Shown here: positions 8,884 to 16,523 of the stretch, one piece after another
Layout: each line of letters starts with the position of its first letter
How positions within the stretch are numbered: position 1 is the stretch's first letter
Assembly: GCA_036725605.1 (NCBI GenBank)
Contig: DAIMDW010000024.1
Span: 1 to 64,000, forward strand
DNA from: CALBTQ01 sp036725605
GTDB taxonomy: Bacteria; Lernaellota; Lernaellaia; Lernaellales; Lernaellaceae
Direction: 5' to 3'
DNA length: 64,000 nt
Translations under genes and position numbers: made by a program
Notes under the pieces: model-generated
What the model was told of the DNA's origin: nothing
Databases searched by the model: none
Seen by the model: the letters and a program-made list of their open reading frames with translations, nothing else

Positions 8884-9840
8884 TTAACAGGCGCATCCGC
8901 CGCCGTCATCATCGTCGTCATCGTCATCGCTACTCACGTTGTCGTCGTCATCCAGAATGTTGTCGGAGTCGTCGTCCGTTTCATCATCGTCAACGGCGTC
9001 ATCATCCACGGCGTCATCGTCCACCGTGTCGTCATCCACCGTGTCGTCGTCCACCGTGTCGTCATCGACCGTGTCGTCGTCCACCGTGTCGTCGTCGACC
9101 GTATCGTCGTCGACCGTATCGTCGTCGACCGTGTCATCATCGACCGCGTCGTCATCGACCGCGTCGTCGTCCACCGTATCGTCATCGACCGTGTCGTCGT
9201 CGACCGTATCGTCGTCGACCGTATCGTCGTCGACCGTGTCATCATCGACCGTGTCGTCGTCCACCGTGTCGTCGTCCACCGTGTCGTCGTCGCCGCCAAC
9301 CGGGGTTGCGGTGATGGAGACATCGTCCACACCCCAATAGGAGTCGAACAGCACGCCGCCGTAGTACCAGAAAGAAATGCGGATTTTCACGTTGGCCGAG
9401 CCGTCAGCAAAGGCGATGCTCACGGTTTCGACGCCCTGGTCGTCCGGAAACGCGGTCACGAACACCGGAAAATAGTTGGCGCCGCTGTCGGTGGAGATTT
9501 CGACGTTGCCCAGGCCGGTAAAACTCCGCCCATGAAAACTATGTTTGAAGGAAAGCTCGGAATTTTCGTATTCACTCAGGTCGATGTCGTCGGAGACGAT
9601 TTGGTCCCAGAAGGTCGGGAGGCCGCAGTCGGCCCGGGCTATCTCGGCATAATATTCATCATCGAAATAGGAAAGCAGGGTCGAAAAGTCGCCGGGGGTC
9701 TGCCATTGGCAGCCATTGGCGCCGAACCCGGAGAATTGCCCCTGGCCGCTGCTGAAATTTTCGATGAAGACAGTTTCCGCATCGGCAATGCCCCAGGATA
9801 GCCAAAGGATCAAACACACCATCAGTACTCGTTTCGTCAT
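8884..9840 (-). CDS. Secreted MAM/jelly-roll-like protein, long DDDTV-repeat tail ending CAC (paralogue)
   Basis: A protein of 318 residues. The start MTKRVLM is chosen because AAGGAGGCGAAG precedes it; the frame stays open 80 codons further upstream without support. The signal peptide ends GIADA|E. The domain (FIENFSSGQGQFSGFG, LSFKHSFHGRSF, DSYWGVDDVSITA) closely matches the downstream paralogue. The tail holds about 25 five-residue DDDTV-type units, then DSDNILDDDDNVSS, a short Asp run and GGGCAC. The third-base choices vary among units, so the amino-acid repeat is kept while the DNA drifts. It is first in a two-gene operon. Confidence 0.85.
   Translation of the reverse strand: MTKRVLMVCLILWLSWGIADAETVFIENFSSGQGQFSGFGANGCQWQTPGDFSTLLSYFDDEYYAEIARADCGLPTFWDQIVSDDIDLSEYENSELSFKHSFHGRSFTGLGNVEISTDSGANYFPVFVTAFPDDQGVETVSIAFADGSANVKIRISFWYYGGVLFDSYWGVDDVSITATPVGGDDDTVDDDTVDDDTVDDDTVDDDTVDDDTVDDDTVDDDTVDDDAVDDDAVDDDTVDDDTVDDDTVDDDTVDDDTVDDDTVDDDTVDDDTVDDDAVDDDAVDDDETDDDSDNILDDDDNVSSDDDDDDDDGGGCAC
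8985..9290 (-). repeat. 15-bp coding minisatellite (DDDTV units)
   Basis: About 20 head-to-tail 15-bp units of the type GACGACACGGTGGAC (and variants) encode the Asp-rich stalk of the protein above. It is not CRISPR: there are no spacers and the units are in frame. Confidence 0.85.
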
Positions 9841-10038
9841 CTTCGCCTCCTTAATGGGTGAAAACAATAAGGAATTTGTGCGGCCATTCCACAAATCCGG
9901 CGATGCTCGTCTGAAAATACGGTCGCATGCAGGTGGCTTTGAGCGGGTCTTGTGGTTGTATCGGCGATTGGCGGGCGCCGGTTGCTCACGGGGGTAAGAT
10001 CCGAATTCGGCAAAACAATCCGAAGAGAAAACGGGGTT

Positions 10039-10054
10039 CGCAAAAGTCGCTCCA
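10039..10054 (-). promoter_or_regulatory. Weak candidate sigma-54 promoter
   Basis: On the minus strand TGGAGC-GACTT-TTGCG has GG and GC 12 bases apart and a perfect TTGC, but the -24 element is degenerate. It lies about 200 bases upstream of the Asp-tailed pair and faces away from the sigma-54 activator gene. Confidence 0.22.
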
Positions 10055-10198
10055 AAGGCCTGCAAGCTGGTTGTCATCATTCAAAAGAGCTTTTTTTCAG
10101 CGCCTCTTCCCCTAGGCCGACAAAATTATAGGCAAACACCATGCCGCAATTTTAAACCTTGTAAAATCAAGAAATTACACACAAGTTTATGAAAACAC

Positions 10199-10230
10199 GA
10201 TATTTAGCGTTTAATGCTCGCGATATTTAG
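10199..10230. promoter_or_regulatory. Direct repeat CGATATTTAG x2 upstream of sigma-54 activator
   Basis: Two identical 10-mers at 10199-10208 and 10221-10230 are spaced 22 bp start to start (two helical turns) in the AT-rich region 75-106 bases before the activator gene. The spacing suits a dimeric DNA-binding protein. Confidence 0.4.
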
Positions 10231-10304
10231 TGGAATATGTTATATTTCGCGAAAGTCGTCGGTGGGATAGAATGAGGCGAAACAAACAGCGATAGGAATT
10301 AGGG

Positions 10305-11882
10305 ATGAATATCGATCGCAACGAATTTTTCCGGAAAGCAACGGTGGCGATCACCGGCACCCTCAATCTCCAGGATGCGGTCGATCGTTGTCACGCTCTG
10401 ATCAATACCTATTTCAACCTGGAAGCCTTGAGCTTTTTGGTGTACGACTCCGCGAAATCGACCGTTCGCCATCTGGCCAGATCACAGTCGTCCATCTGGG
10501 GCGACATTCCTTCTACGATGATCACCCTGCCCGAATACCAAAAAGAGTTCATCGATTCATTTCTGCGCGACAACGCGTCCTTTGCCCACATCATCAATGG
10601 GCCCGCCGATATTCCGCACGGCGAGCGCCTTATTGCCGACCTGGAAAAAGCGGGATTTCTCATTTCGCCTGTGATGAACCGATCGCAAATCAATGCCGGG
10701 CTGGACGTCAAGAAACCGTTGCTGGCGTTTCTGGAGGCCCTGAAACCGGTCGGTGAGCGGGCGACCGAGGAAGAAGCCGCGTTGCTGCTGATGTTGAAAG
10801 AGCCGCTGTCGATCGTCATCGCCAACGCGCTCGCCCACGACGAGGTGCTCAAACTCAAGGCCATGATCGAAGACGACAAGCGGTTTTTCCAAGAGGAATT
10901 GCACTCCATCGTCGGCGATCGGATCATCGGCGAGGACAGCGGCTTGCGCAACGTGATGGAAATGGTGACCCAGGTGGCGCCCAAGAACAGCCCGGTGATG
11001 CTGTTTGGCGAAACGGGCGTCGGCAAGGACTTGATCGCCAACGCGATTCACTACGGATCACCGCGGCGGACCGGACCGTTCATCAAAGTGAATTGCGGGG
11101 CGATTCCCGAATCGCTGATCGACAGCGAATTGTTCGGCCACGAAAAAGGGGCGTTCACCGGCGCGATGACGCAAAAGCGCGGGCGCTTCGAACGGGCGCA
11201 CAAGGGCACCATCTTTCTGGATGAAATCGGCGAACTGCCCCAGGCGGCGCAGGTCCGCCTGCTTCGCGTCCTGCAAAACAAAGAGCTGGAGCGCGTCGGC
11301 GGCACGGAGATCATCAACGTCGACGTGCGAGTGATTTCGGCGACCAACCAGAACATCGAGGAAATGGTCGACAACCGCCGCTTCCGCGAGGACCTGTTTT
11401 TCCGTTTGAACGTTTTCCCGATTTTCATTCCGCCGTTGCGCCAGCGCAAGTCCGACATTCCGATGCTGGTGCAGCACCTGCTGGAAAAAAAGTGCATCGA
11501 ACTGAAGATCCCCAACCCGCCCGCCCTCGCCCGCGGGGCGTTGGAACGCCTGGTCGACCACCAATGGCCGGGCAACGTGCGCGAACTGGAAAACATGGTG
11601 GAGCGGGAATTGATCATGAACAAAGGGCATTCCCTGCAGTTCGCCGAATTGGGCAACGGCAAGTCCGCCGGGGCCTTTTCGTCGATTCAGGAAACGCTGC
11701 TCAACGGGCTGACCCTTGCCGAGGTCGACACCAACCATATTCTCAATGTGCTCAAGGCGACCAACGGGAAAATCGACGGCGCCGACGGCGCGGCGCAGTT
11801 GTTGGGCCTCAAGCCCAGCACCCTGCGCAGCCGGATGAAAAAGCTGGGCATCCTCTATCGCCGAAACGCGAAGTACAAGTAG
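10305..11882 (+). CDS. Sigma-54-dependent transcriptional activator (GAF-AAA+-Fis)
   Basis: A protein of 525 residues. The N-terminal ~190 residues look like a GAF-type sensor and there is no receiver domain. The AAA+ domain begins near residue 205, with Walker A GETGVGKD near residue 235, the sigma-54 contact loop GAFTGA near residue 282, Walker B FLDEIGEL, and an R-finger region (FREDLFFRLNVFP). A Fis-type HTH closes the protein (AAQLLGLKPSTLRSRMKKLGI). It would remodel RNA polymerase-sigma54 at -24/-12 promoters in response to a small molecule or protein sensed by the GAF domain. It is divergent from the Asp-tailed pair, and a -24/-12-like site precedes the propeller pair, so these exported proteins are possible targets (inference). 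Confidence 0.92.
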   Translation: MNIDRNEFFRKATVAITGTLNLQDAVDRCHALINTYFNLEALSFLVYDSAKSTVRHLARSQSSIWGDIPSTMITLPEYQKEFIDSFLRDNASFAHIINGPADIPHGERLIADLEKAGFLISPVMNRSQINAGLDVKKPLLAFLEALKPVGERATEEEAALLLMLKEPLSIVIANALAHDEVLKLKAMIEDDKRFFQEELHSIVGDRIIGEDSGLRNVMEMVTQVAPKNSPVMLFGETGVGKDLIANAIHYGSPRRTGPFIKVNCGAIPESLIDSELFGHEKGAFTGAMTQKRGRFERAHKGTIFLDEIGELPQAAQVRLLRVLQNKELERVGGTEIINVDVRVISATNQNIEEMVDNRRFREDLFFRLNVFPIFIPPLRQRKSDIPMLVQHLLEKKCIELKIPNPPALARGALERLVDHQWPGNVRELENMVERELIMNKGHSLQFAELGNGKSAGAFSSIQETLLNGLTLAEVDTNHILNVLKATNGKIDGADGAAQLLGLKPSTLRSRMKKLGILYRRNAKYK

Positions 11883-11904
11883 CCCGTCAGTCGAGGCGGG
11901 CTTG
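11881..11904 (+). terminator. Possible terminator after sigma-54 activator
   Basis: AGCCCG-(tcagtcgagg)-CGGGCTTG forms a short stem directly after the stop codon; the T tract is poor. Confidence 0.3.
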
Positions 11905-11919
11905 TCGCAAGGCCGGTCC

Positions 11920-13107
11920 TTATTCCCCCTCCACCGTCACGATGCAGCCGTGGTCACCGTCGATGACGATGCGGTGCGTATCGTCGTAGGGCGTTTCCTG
12001 CTTCTCGCGCGTGCCGGCGTGGAGAGCGGCCAGTTGCCCGTCGAGCGCGCCGAGCACGGCTTTTTTATGGATGTTCCCCCGGCGACACCTTTCCAGGATG
12101 GATTGATAATTCGGGATGGCGATCATCCCGGGGATGTTGTGTCCGTATTCGCGCAGGATCGCTTTGTCCAGCTCCGGCGGCGGGCTTTGCGGGCCGCTTT
12201 GCCGCCACTGATCGTAAAAATCGTAAATGCGGGTGGATATGCTCAGGTAATTCCAGCGGGCGTTGCGCACGATGCCGGTGCGCGGCAGGATCGGCCCGAG
12301 CCAGCCGAGCGCGGGGATGGCCTGAATCAACCCGTCCCTGGTTTTGACCGGATCACTAAACTCGTCCGTCGTCGCAACGATTTCTGCGCGCAACGCGGCG
12401 AAAATGGCCTCGACGGTGTCGGGCCGCTTGGCCACGGCCTCGCGCAGACGCGCCAGATCCTCAAGCGACAATTTCGGCGCGAGCTCGACGATGATCCGGT
12501 CGATGCGATCGGCGATGACGATACCGACGAAACAATGGATGATCGTCGGCGTCGCGATCAGACCGTCCGACAGTTGCAGCAGGCGCAAGAGCCGCTCGGT
12601 CGCCTCGCCCGTTTTGTTTTGATCGACCTCGAGCACCGCCCCCGCAAGCTGCGCGTAAGCGTACTTGCGCACCCACGAGAAATTCGGCAGGTCGGCCTCA
12701 TGGCCGATATCCTGCTGCGGCGCGAAACCGTCACCGATGATGGCCCGCAGACGATCGTCCTGCGCCAGCACCGCCTGGATGTCGGCGGCGGAGTTGCGGA
12801 TATCCTCGAGGTTGTAACCGGGACAAGGGACTTCCTTGCCGTAGGATAGGCCCATCAGCGCCTTGTTCGGTACAGTCTCTTTTTTCAGCACCGGCTGCAG
12901 CTCGTCGATGAGCGCCACCAGGTCTTTCATTTGCGTGCCCGGCCGCGCCTGCAGCGCGTCGGCGGTTTGGCGAAACTCGGCGTAGCGCGCCTCCAATGTT
13001 TCTTTGCTTTCCTTGGGCGGTTGGAGATAGGGCCACGCGGCAACGAAACCGACGATGATGAGAATCACGACGATTCCCAGGACCCACCGCCAAATCTTCC
13101 GTTTCAT
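11920..13107 (-). CDS. Membrane-anchored hypothetical protein
   Basis: A protein of 395 residues starting at an ATG preceded by GGGGAGGAACCC. A single N-terminal membrane segment (VLGIVVILIIVGFVAAWPYL) after MKRKIWRW suggests an inner-membrane anchor with the rest in the periplasm. The body is mostly alpha-helical (TLEARYAEFRQTADALQ, LEDLARLREAVAKRPDTVEAIFAALRAEIV) and contains CFVGIVIADRIDRI and YDFYDQWRQSG segments. It resembles the large helical membrane-anchored hypotheticals common in Planctomycetes and related genomes, but I cannot assign a function. Confidence 0.75.
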   Translation of the reverse strand: MKRKIWRWVLGIVVILIIVGFVAAWPYLQPPKESKETLEARYAEFRQTADALQARPGTQMKDLVALIDELQPVLKKETVPNKALMGLSYGKEVPCPGYNLEDIRNSAADIQAVLAQDDRLRAIIGDGFAPQQDIGHEADLPNFSWVRKYAYAQLAGAVLEVDQNKTGEATERLLRLLQLSDGLIATPTIIHCFVGIVIADRIDRIIVELAPKLSLEDLARLREAVAKRPDTVEAIFAALRAEIVATTDEFSDPVKTRDGLIQAIPALGWLGPILPRTGIVRNARWNYLSISTRIYDFYDQWRQSGPQSPPPELDKAILREYGHNIPGMIAIPNYQSILERCRRGNIHKKAVLGALDGQLAALHAGTREKQETPYDDTHRIVIDGDHGCIVTVEGE

Positions 13108-13256
13108 GGGTTCCTCCCCACGTCAACTGACGATTTTTTCGCTGGGTTGTTTCCTGACCGGACGCGTCCGGCCGCGAACGAGAATACCCAATCAACATAC
13201 CATTTGTTGAGGGATAATTAAGGGATTTTTTATAATTAAATATTGCGTCTCTCGAT

Positions 13257-13286
13257 CAATAATTAAGTAAGGTGTCCCTTAATTAG
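13257..13286. repeat. Family C repeat, copy
   Basis: AATTAAGTAAGGTGTCCCTTAATT: inverted AATTAAG/CTTAATT arms around GTGTCCC. It supplies the last codons and stop of the following membrane-protein gene on the minus strand. Confidence 0.65.
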
Positions 13287-13985
13287 GAGGCGACGCATCC
13301 CGGTAGTCGTCGAGCTTGAACAGGGCCTTAAAACCAGGAAGCCGAGACAGCAGAAGATATTCATTTCGCAGCAGACGCGGGTGACGAAGTGCAGCAGGTC
13401 GAAGTGGGCCGCGTCGCGGATGCCCAACAGCAGCAGCGAACTTTCAAAGTGAAGATCGATCAACATGCCGATCAGCGCCAGGCGCCACAGGAGTTTCCTA
13501 TAGCCCAGGCGCCAAATGATCGCGGCCAAGATGACCAACAACACCGGCTCGACGTAGGCCGTGGACAACGGCACGTTGCGCCAGACGGTCAGGCCGCCGG
13601 GAATCAAGCCATAGGGGAGCATCGTCAGCGGCAGGCCGACGAACAAGAAGACGTTGGCGGCGACGACGAACCGGCGCGAGTACACGCCCTTGAGCCAGTG
13701 CGTCACGTCGATGAAAACGACGGCGCACAAAAATCCGTTGGTCACCCAGGCCAGCACCAGTATCGCCGCCGCGCGCAACCACGGCTGCTCGGTGGAGAAA
13801 TGCCGCGAGCCCAACACGACCAGCAACACTTCCAGCAGGATATTGATCAAGCCGCCGAGGTTGAACAGCAGCAGCGGTTTCCACTGCCGGGCGGCGGCCA
13901 GAAAGAGATTGAAGGCGGCCGCCAGGGCGAGCGCGAGCGTCAGGTAGTCGAAACTCATGCGGCGGGCGACTTCGATCATGCTCAT
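13263..13985 (-). CDS. Polytopic membrane protein whose 3' end lies in a repeat
   Basis: A protein of 240 residues with about six predicted membrane helices (LTLALALAAAFNLFLAA, LLLFNLGGLINILLEVLLVVL, AAAILVLAWVTNGFLCAVVF, VVAANVFLFVGLPLTMLPYGL, VEPVLLVILAAIIWRL, and a Cys-rich CCEMNIFCCLGFLVL). AAGGAG precedes two possible ATG starts 6 bases apart; the upstream one is given. The final nine or so codons (after RRLL) and the TAA are contributed by the family C repeat, so the original C-terminus was probably replaced. No family is recognised. Confidence 0.7.
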   Translation of the reverse strand: MSMIEVARRMSFDYLTLALALAAAFNLFLAAARQWKPLLLFNLGGLINILLEVLLVVLGSRHFSTEQPWLRAAAILVLAWVTNGFLCAVVFIDVTHWLKGVYSRRFVVAANVFLFVGLPLTMLPYGLIPGGLTVWRNVPLSTAYVEPVLLVILAAIIWRLGYRKLLWRLALIGMLIDLHFESSLLLLGIRDAAHFDLLHFVTRVCCEMNIFCCLGFLVLRPCSSSTTTGMRRLLIKGHLT

Positions 13986-14133
13986 CGGCTCCTTGCGGTG
14001 GATGTGCCGACCTTAGCGCGCCGGACGTTCGGGGGCAAACGATCCGCCGGCTTTAATCGCGACGGCCTTGCCGGTGGGGTTATTGATTGATAATCTATCC
14101 GCGTACTCGGACAATGCGCAGGGAGATGAACCG

Positions 14134-15090
14134 ATGAGCGGGAAGCGGTGTTTCGTTTCGGTGGTGGTGACGGCGGCGATCGTCGGCGTCGTGTTGCTGA
14201 TCGTCGGATGCGTGAAATCGGCGCTGCCGACGCTGCCGCAGAGCGATTTCGAGCGGCTGGAAAAGGCGATGTACCACGCCGACCTCAAGACGATCCAGAA
14301 GATTTACAAGAAGAACAAGAAGGTCTTCAACGGCTACGATTCGTACAACGCGGTGGGCAACGCGGCCAACGACAAGAACGAGCTGGACATGGGCGTGCTG
14401 TTCATGTCGGTCGAGGATTTCGAATGCCGCAAGGTCGAGAAGGTGGTGGATTTTCTGTACAAGAAGAAGTTCCGCTACCGCCGGCCCGACGACAGCGCCA
14501 GCCGCATTCGCGGCGTGCAGGGCCTGCAGAACATCACCGAAAACCTGTGCACCGGGATCATCGCCAAGATCGAACCGCAAATGAACTTCGCCACGCTGGA
14601 CACGGTCAACGTGGCCTTCAGCAAACTCGACCAGCGCCTGGAGATCATGAAGGATCCGCAGCTCGAGGACCGCTACATCGAGCTGACCGAACTGCTGCTG
14701 GACGCCAACGAGCGCCAGTGCAAGAAAATGAAGGAGAGCGGCAAGAACGAAAAGAAAAATCCGTGCAAACGCGTCGCGCAGATCAAAAAGGAAAAGAAGG
14801 AATATCCGGGCAAGAAGGCCAAGCGGCTGCGCGCCGACGCGATCGAGAACCTGAAGAAGAATCCGAAGTTCCTGTACCTGAGCGCCTGCCGGCTCAAAGC
14901 GCAGCGCGACAAGCTCAAAGAGACGATCGCGCAGGAACGCAAACGCGCCGAGTCGCTGGGCGTGCCCACGACCTCCGAGCTCGAACGGATGATGGCCGCC
15001 GACCTGATGCTCTACGCCGAGTTGCGCAAGATTCTCGCGTTTTACGAAAGCCAATACGGCATGCCGATGGACCTGTCGAGCTGCCCGTAA
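14134..15090 (+). CDS. Lysine-rich lipoprotein (hypothetical)
   Basis: A protein of 318 residues. The ATG at MSGKRC is chosen because GGGAG precedes it and a lipoprotein signal follows (VVVTAAIVGVVLLIVG|C, lipobox IVGC). The mature chain is helical and strongly basic in the middle (KKMKESGKNEKKNPCKR, KKEKKEYPGKKAKRLR), with paired Cys residues. It may bind an acidic polymer or another envelope protein, but the function is unknown. Its stop is 4 bases from the stop of the convergent SpoIID-like gene. Confidence 0.75.
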   Translation: MSGKRCFVSVVVTAAIVGVVLLIVGCVKSALPTLPQSDFERLEKAMYHADLKTIQKIYKKNKKVFNGYDSYNAVGNAANDKNELDMGVLFMSVEDFECRKVEKVVDFLYKKKFRYRRPDDSASRIRGVQGLQNITENLCTGIIAKIEPQMNFATLDTVNVAFSKLDQRLEIMKDPQLEDRYIELTELLLDANERQCKKMKESGKNEKKNPCKRVAQIKKEKKEYPGKKAKRLRADAIENLKKNPKFLYLSACRLKAQRDKLKETIAQERKRAESLGVPTTSELERMMAADLMLYAELRKILAFYESQYGMPMDLSSCP

Positions 15091-15094
15091 GTTT

Positions 15095-16246
15095 TCAGCG
15101 CACTTCCGCGCCGGGGAAATAGAAGGCGAGCACGTCGTCGCAGCTTTTGCCGCCGCGCACCTGGGCCAGCGCGCCGGCCTGACACAAACCGATCCGATGC
15201 CCGAAACCATGCCCCGTAAAAACCACCGCGTGACGGTTCGTTTCGATCACGAAGCGATCGGACGGCAGTGTGTTCCAGCCCAGTTCGCGGCAGGCGGCGA
15301 GGCGGAACGGCCAAGTGAGGATCGTGCGGCGGCGTTCGGCGTCCACGAGGGTCACCGCGTGCGCTTCCTCGCTGCGCAAGGCGGTCAGCGCGCTGTATTT
15401 ATCGTGCAGAAAGCGCCGCCAGCGATCCGGCGGCAGTTCGCGTCGCCAGGAAAACCACTTGTCGTCGCGGCACCAGGGCAGCTTCGCCGGATCGACGTCC
15501 TTGACGCCGCGCAGGTGCGGCCAGGCGGCCAGCGAGGGCCAAAGTTCGTCGGCGGGCCGGGTGTGTCCGCCGCAGCAGGCGTGATAAAACGCGGGCGCGA
15601 CGCGGCCGTTCACGCGCAGCACGCGGCCCTGGGTGGCGGCGACGGCCTCGCGGATCGTCCGGGCGCGCGCGGCGGGAGGATTGCCGCGGTATTGCTGGCT
15701 TTGCGTATCGTCGGCCAGCTTGCCGTTGTGGGTGGCCAGATGATGCCGGGCGTAAGAGCGCGCGCACACGGCCATCAGACGCAGGAACTGCGGATCGTCG
15801 GCGGGCGACTCGGCGGCGACCACGCCGGCCACGTACTCTTCCAACGGCGCGTAAACGACCGGCGTCCAACGATCGCGCCCCGCTTCCAGGCGCAGGCGGC
15901 CGGGATAGGCGCGCGCCTCGTTGCCGAGGCGAATCGTCGCGGCCGCGGCGGCGTCGTGCGCGCGTGGACGAATATCGAAGGGCGCTTGTTGAGAGCGGAA
16001 GTCACCGCAGGTCACCGCGCGATGAAAACCGGCGAGAACGATTTCGCAATTCGTCGCCGGGGCGGAATGTCCGGCGCCGTCGGTCACCTCCCAGCCGGGC
16101 GCGTGCAGCGCGATCTTGTCGACCACGCGATGGGTGAACAGGTGCACGGCGACTTCGTCGGCCGCGGCCGCGCCGGTCCAGGCGACCAGAAGCAGCAGCA
16201 GACTAGCGACTGTGAATTTCGACGAATTTACGGAAGCTGCGATCAT
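15095..16246 (-). CDS. SpoIID/LytB-domain peptidoglycan protein
   Basis: A protein of 383 residues with a signal peptide (FTVASLLLLLVAWTGAAA|A). The SpoIID domain is clear: LEEYVAGVVAAESPA carries the Glu that is catalytic in SpoIID lytic transglycosylases, followed by LMAVCARSYARHH, FYHACCGGHT (Cys pair) and the C-terminal GHGFGHRIGLCQAGA. In spore formers SpoIID degrades peptidoglycan at the septum; in non-sporulating Gram-negatives its homologues are thought to act in cell-wall remodelling or as amidase enhancers. Its start overlaps the end of the small DUF6485-like gene by 44 bases, so translation may be coupled. Confidence 0.88.
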   Translation of the reverse strand: MIAASVNSSKFTVASLLLLLVAWTGAAAADEVAVHLFTHRVVDKIALHAPGWEVTDGAGHSAPATNCEIVLAGFHRAVTCGDFRSQQAPFDIRPRAHDAAAAATIRLGNEARAYPGRLRLEAGRDRWTPVVYAPLEEYVAGVVAAESPADDPQFLRLMAVCARSYARHHLATHNGKLADDTQSQQYRGNPPAARARTIREAVAATQGRVLRVNGRVAPAFYHACCGGHTRPADELWPSLAAWPHLRGVKDVDPAKLPWCRDDKWFSWRRELPPDRWRRFLHDKYSALTALRSEEAHAVTLVDAERRRTILTWPFRLAACRELGWNTLPSDRFVIETNRHAVVFTGHGFGHRIGLCQAGALAQVRGGKSCDDVLAFYFPGAEVR

Positions 16247-16403
16247 AGGTGCGCTCCACTTCCGGCGGGAAGCAGCACGCCGGCAATTGATTGCTGCGCA
16301 GATGGTACTGCAAACATTCGCAGCATTTGCCGTGGCGCGGACAGCCCGCGTAGGTGCAGTTGCAGAAATCCGAGTTCTTCTTCAGGTTCGGGCATTCGGC
16401 CAT
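16203..16403 (-). CDS. DUF6485-like small cysteine-rich protein
   Basis: A protein of 66 residues starting at MAECPNLKK, with AAGGAG 10 bases upstream. It has eight Cys in the order CPN, CNC, GCPRHG, CCECLQYH and ACCFP, typical of the small DUF6485 proteins, which are probably metal-binding. The role is unknown. The following SpoIID-like gene begins inside its 3' end. Confidence 0.8.
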   Translation of the reverse strand: MAECPNLKKNSDFCNCTYAGCPRHGKCCECLQYHLRSNQLPACCFPPEVERTYDRSFRKFVEIHSR

Positions 16404-16523
16404 GATCGGTTTACTCCTTCGCAATTGATTGCGCCCGTTATACCATAGATACAATCGCTTTGCGCGGGCGCGCCCACTCTGTTAAGATGCGCGCGCGAAT
16501 AAAACAAAAGGAACGATGACGAG

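Noticed and set aside
8985..9290. Possible CRISPR array
   Set aside because: The repeats are 15-bp, contiguous and in frame with an Asp-rich protein; there are no spacers.
8939..9340. Ser/Thr/Val-rich ORFs antisense to the Asp-tailed genes
   Set aside because: They are shadows of the Asp-coding repeat on the opposite strand, without ribosome binding sites or domain features.
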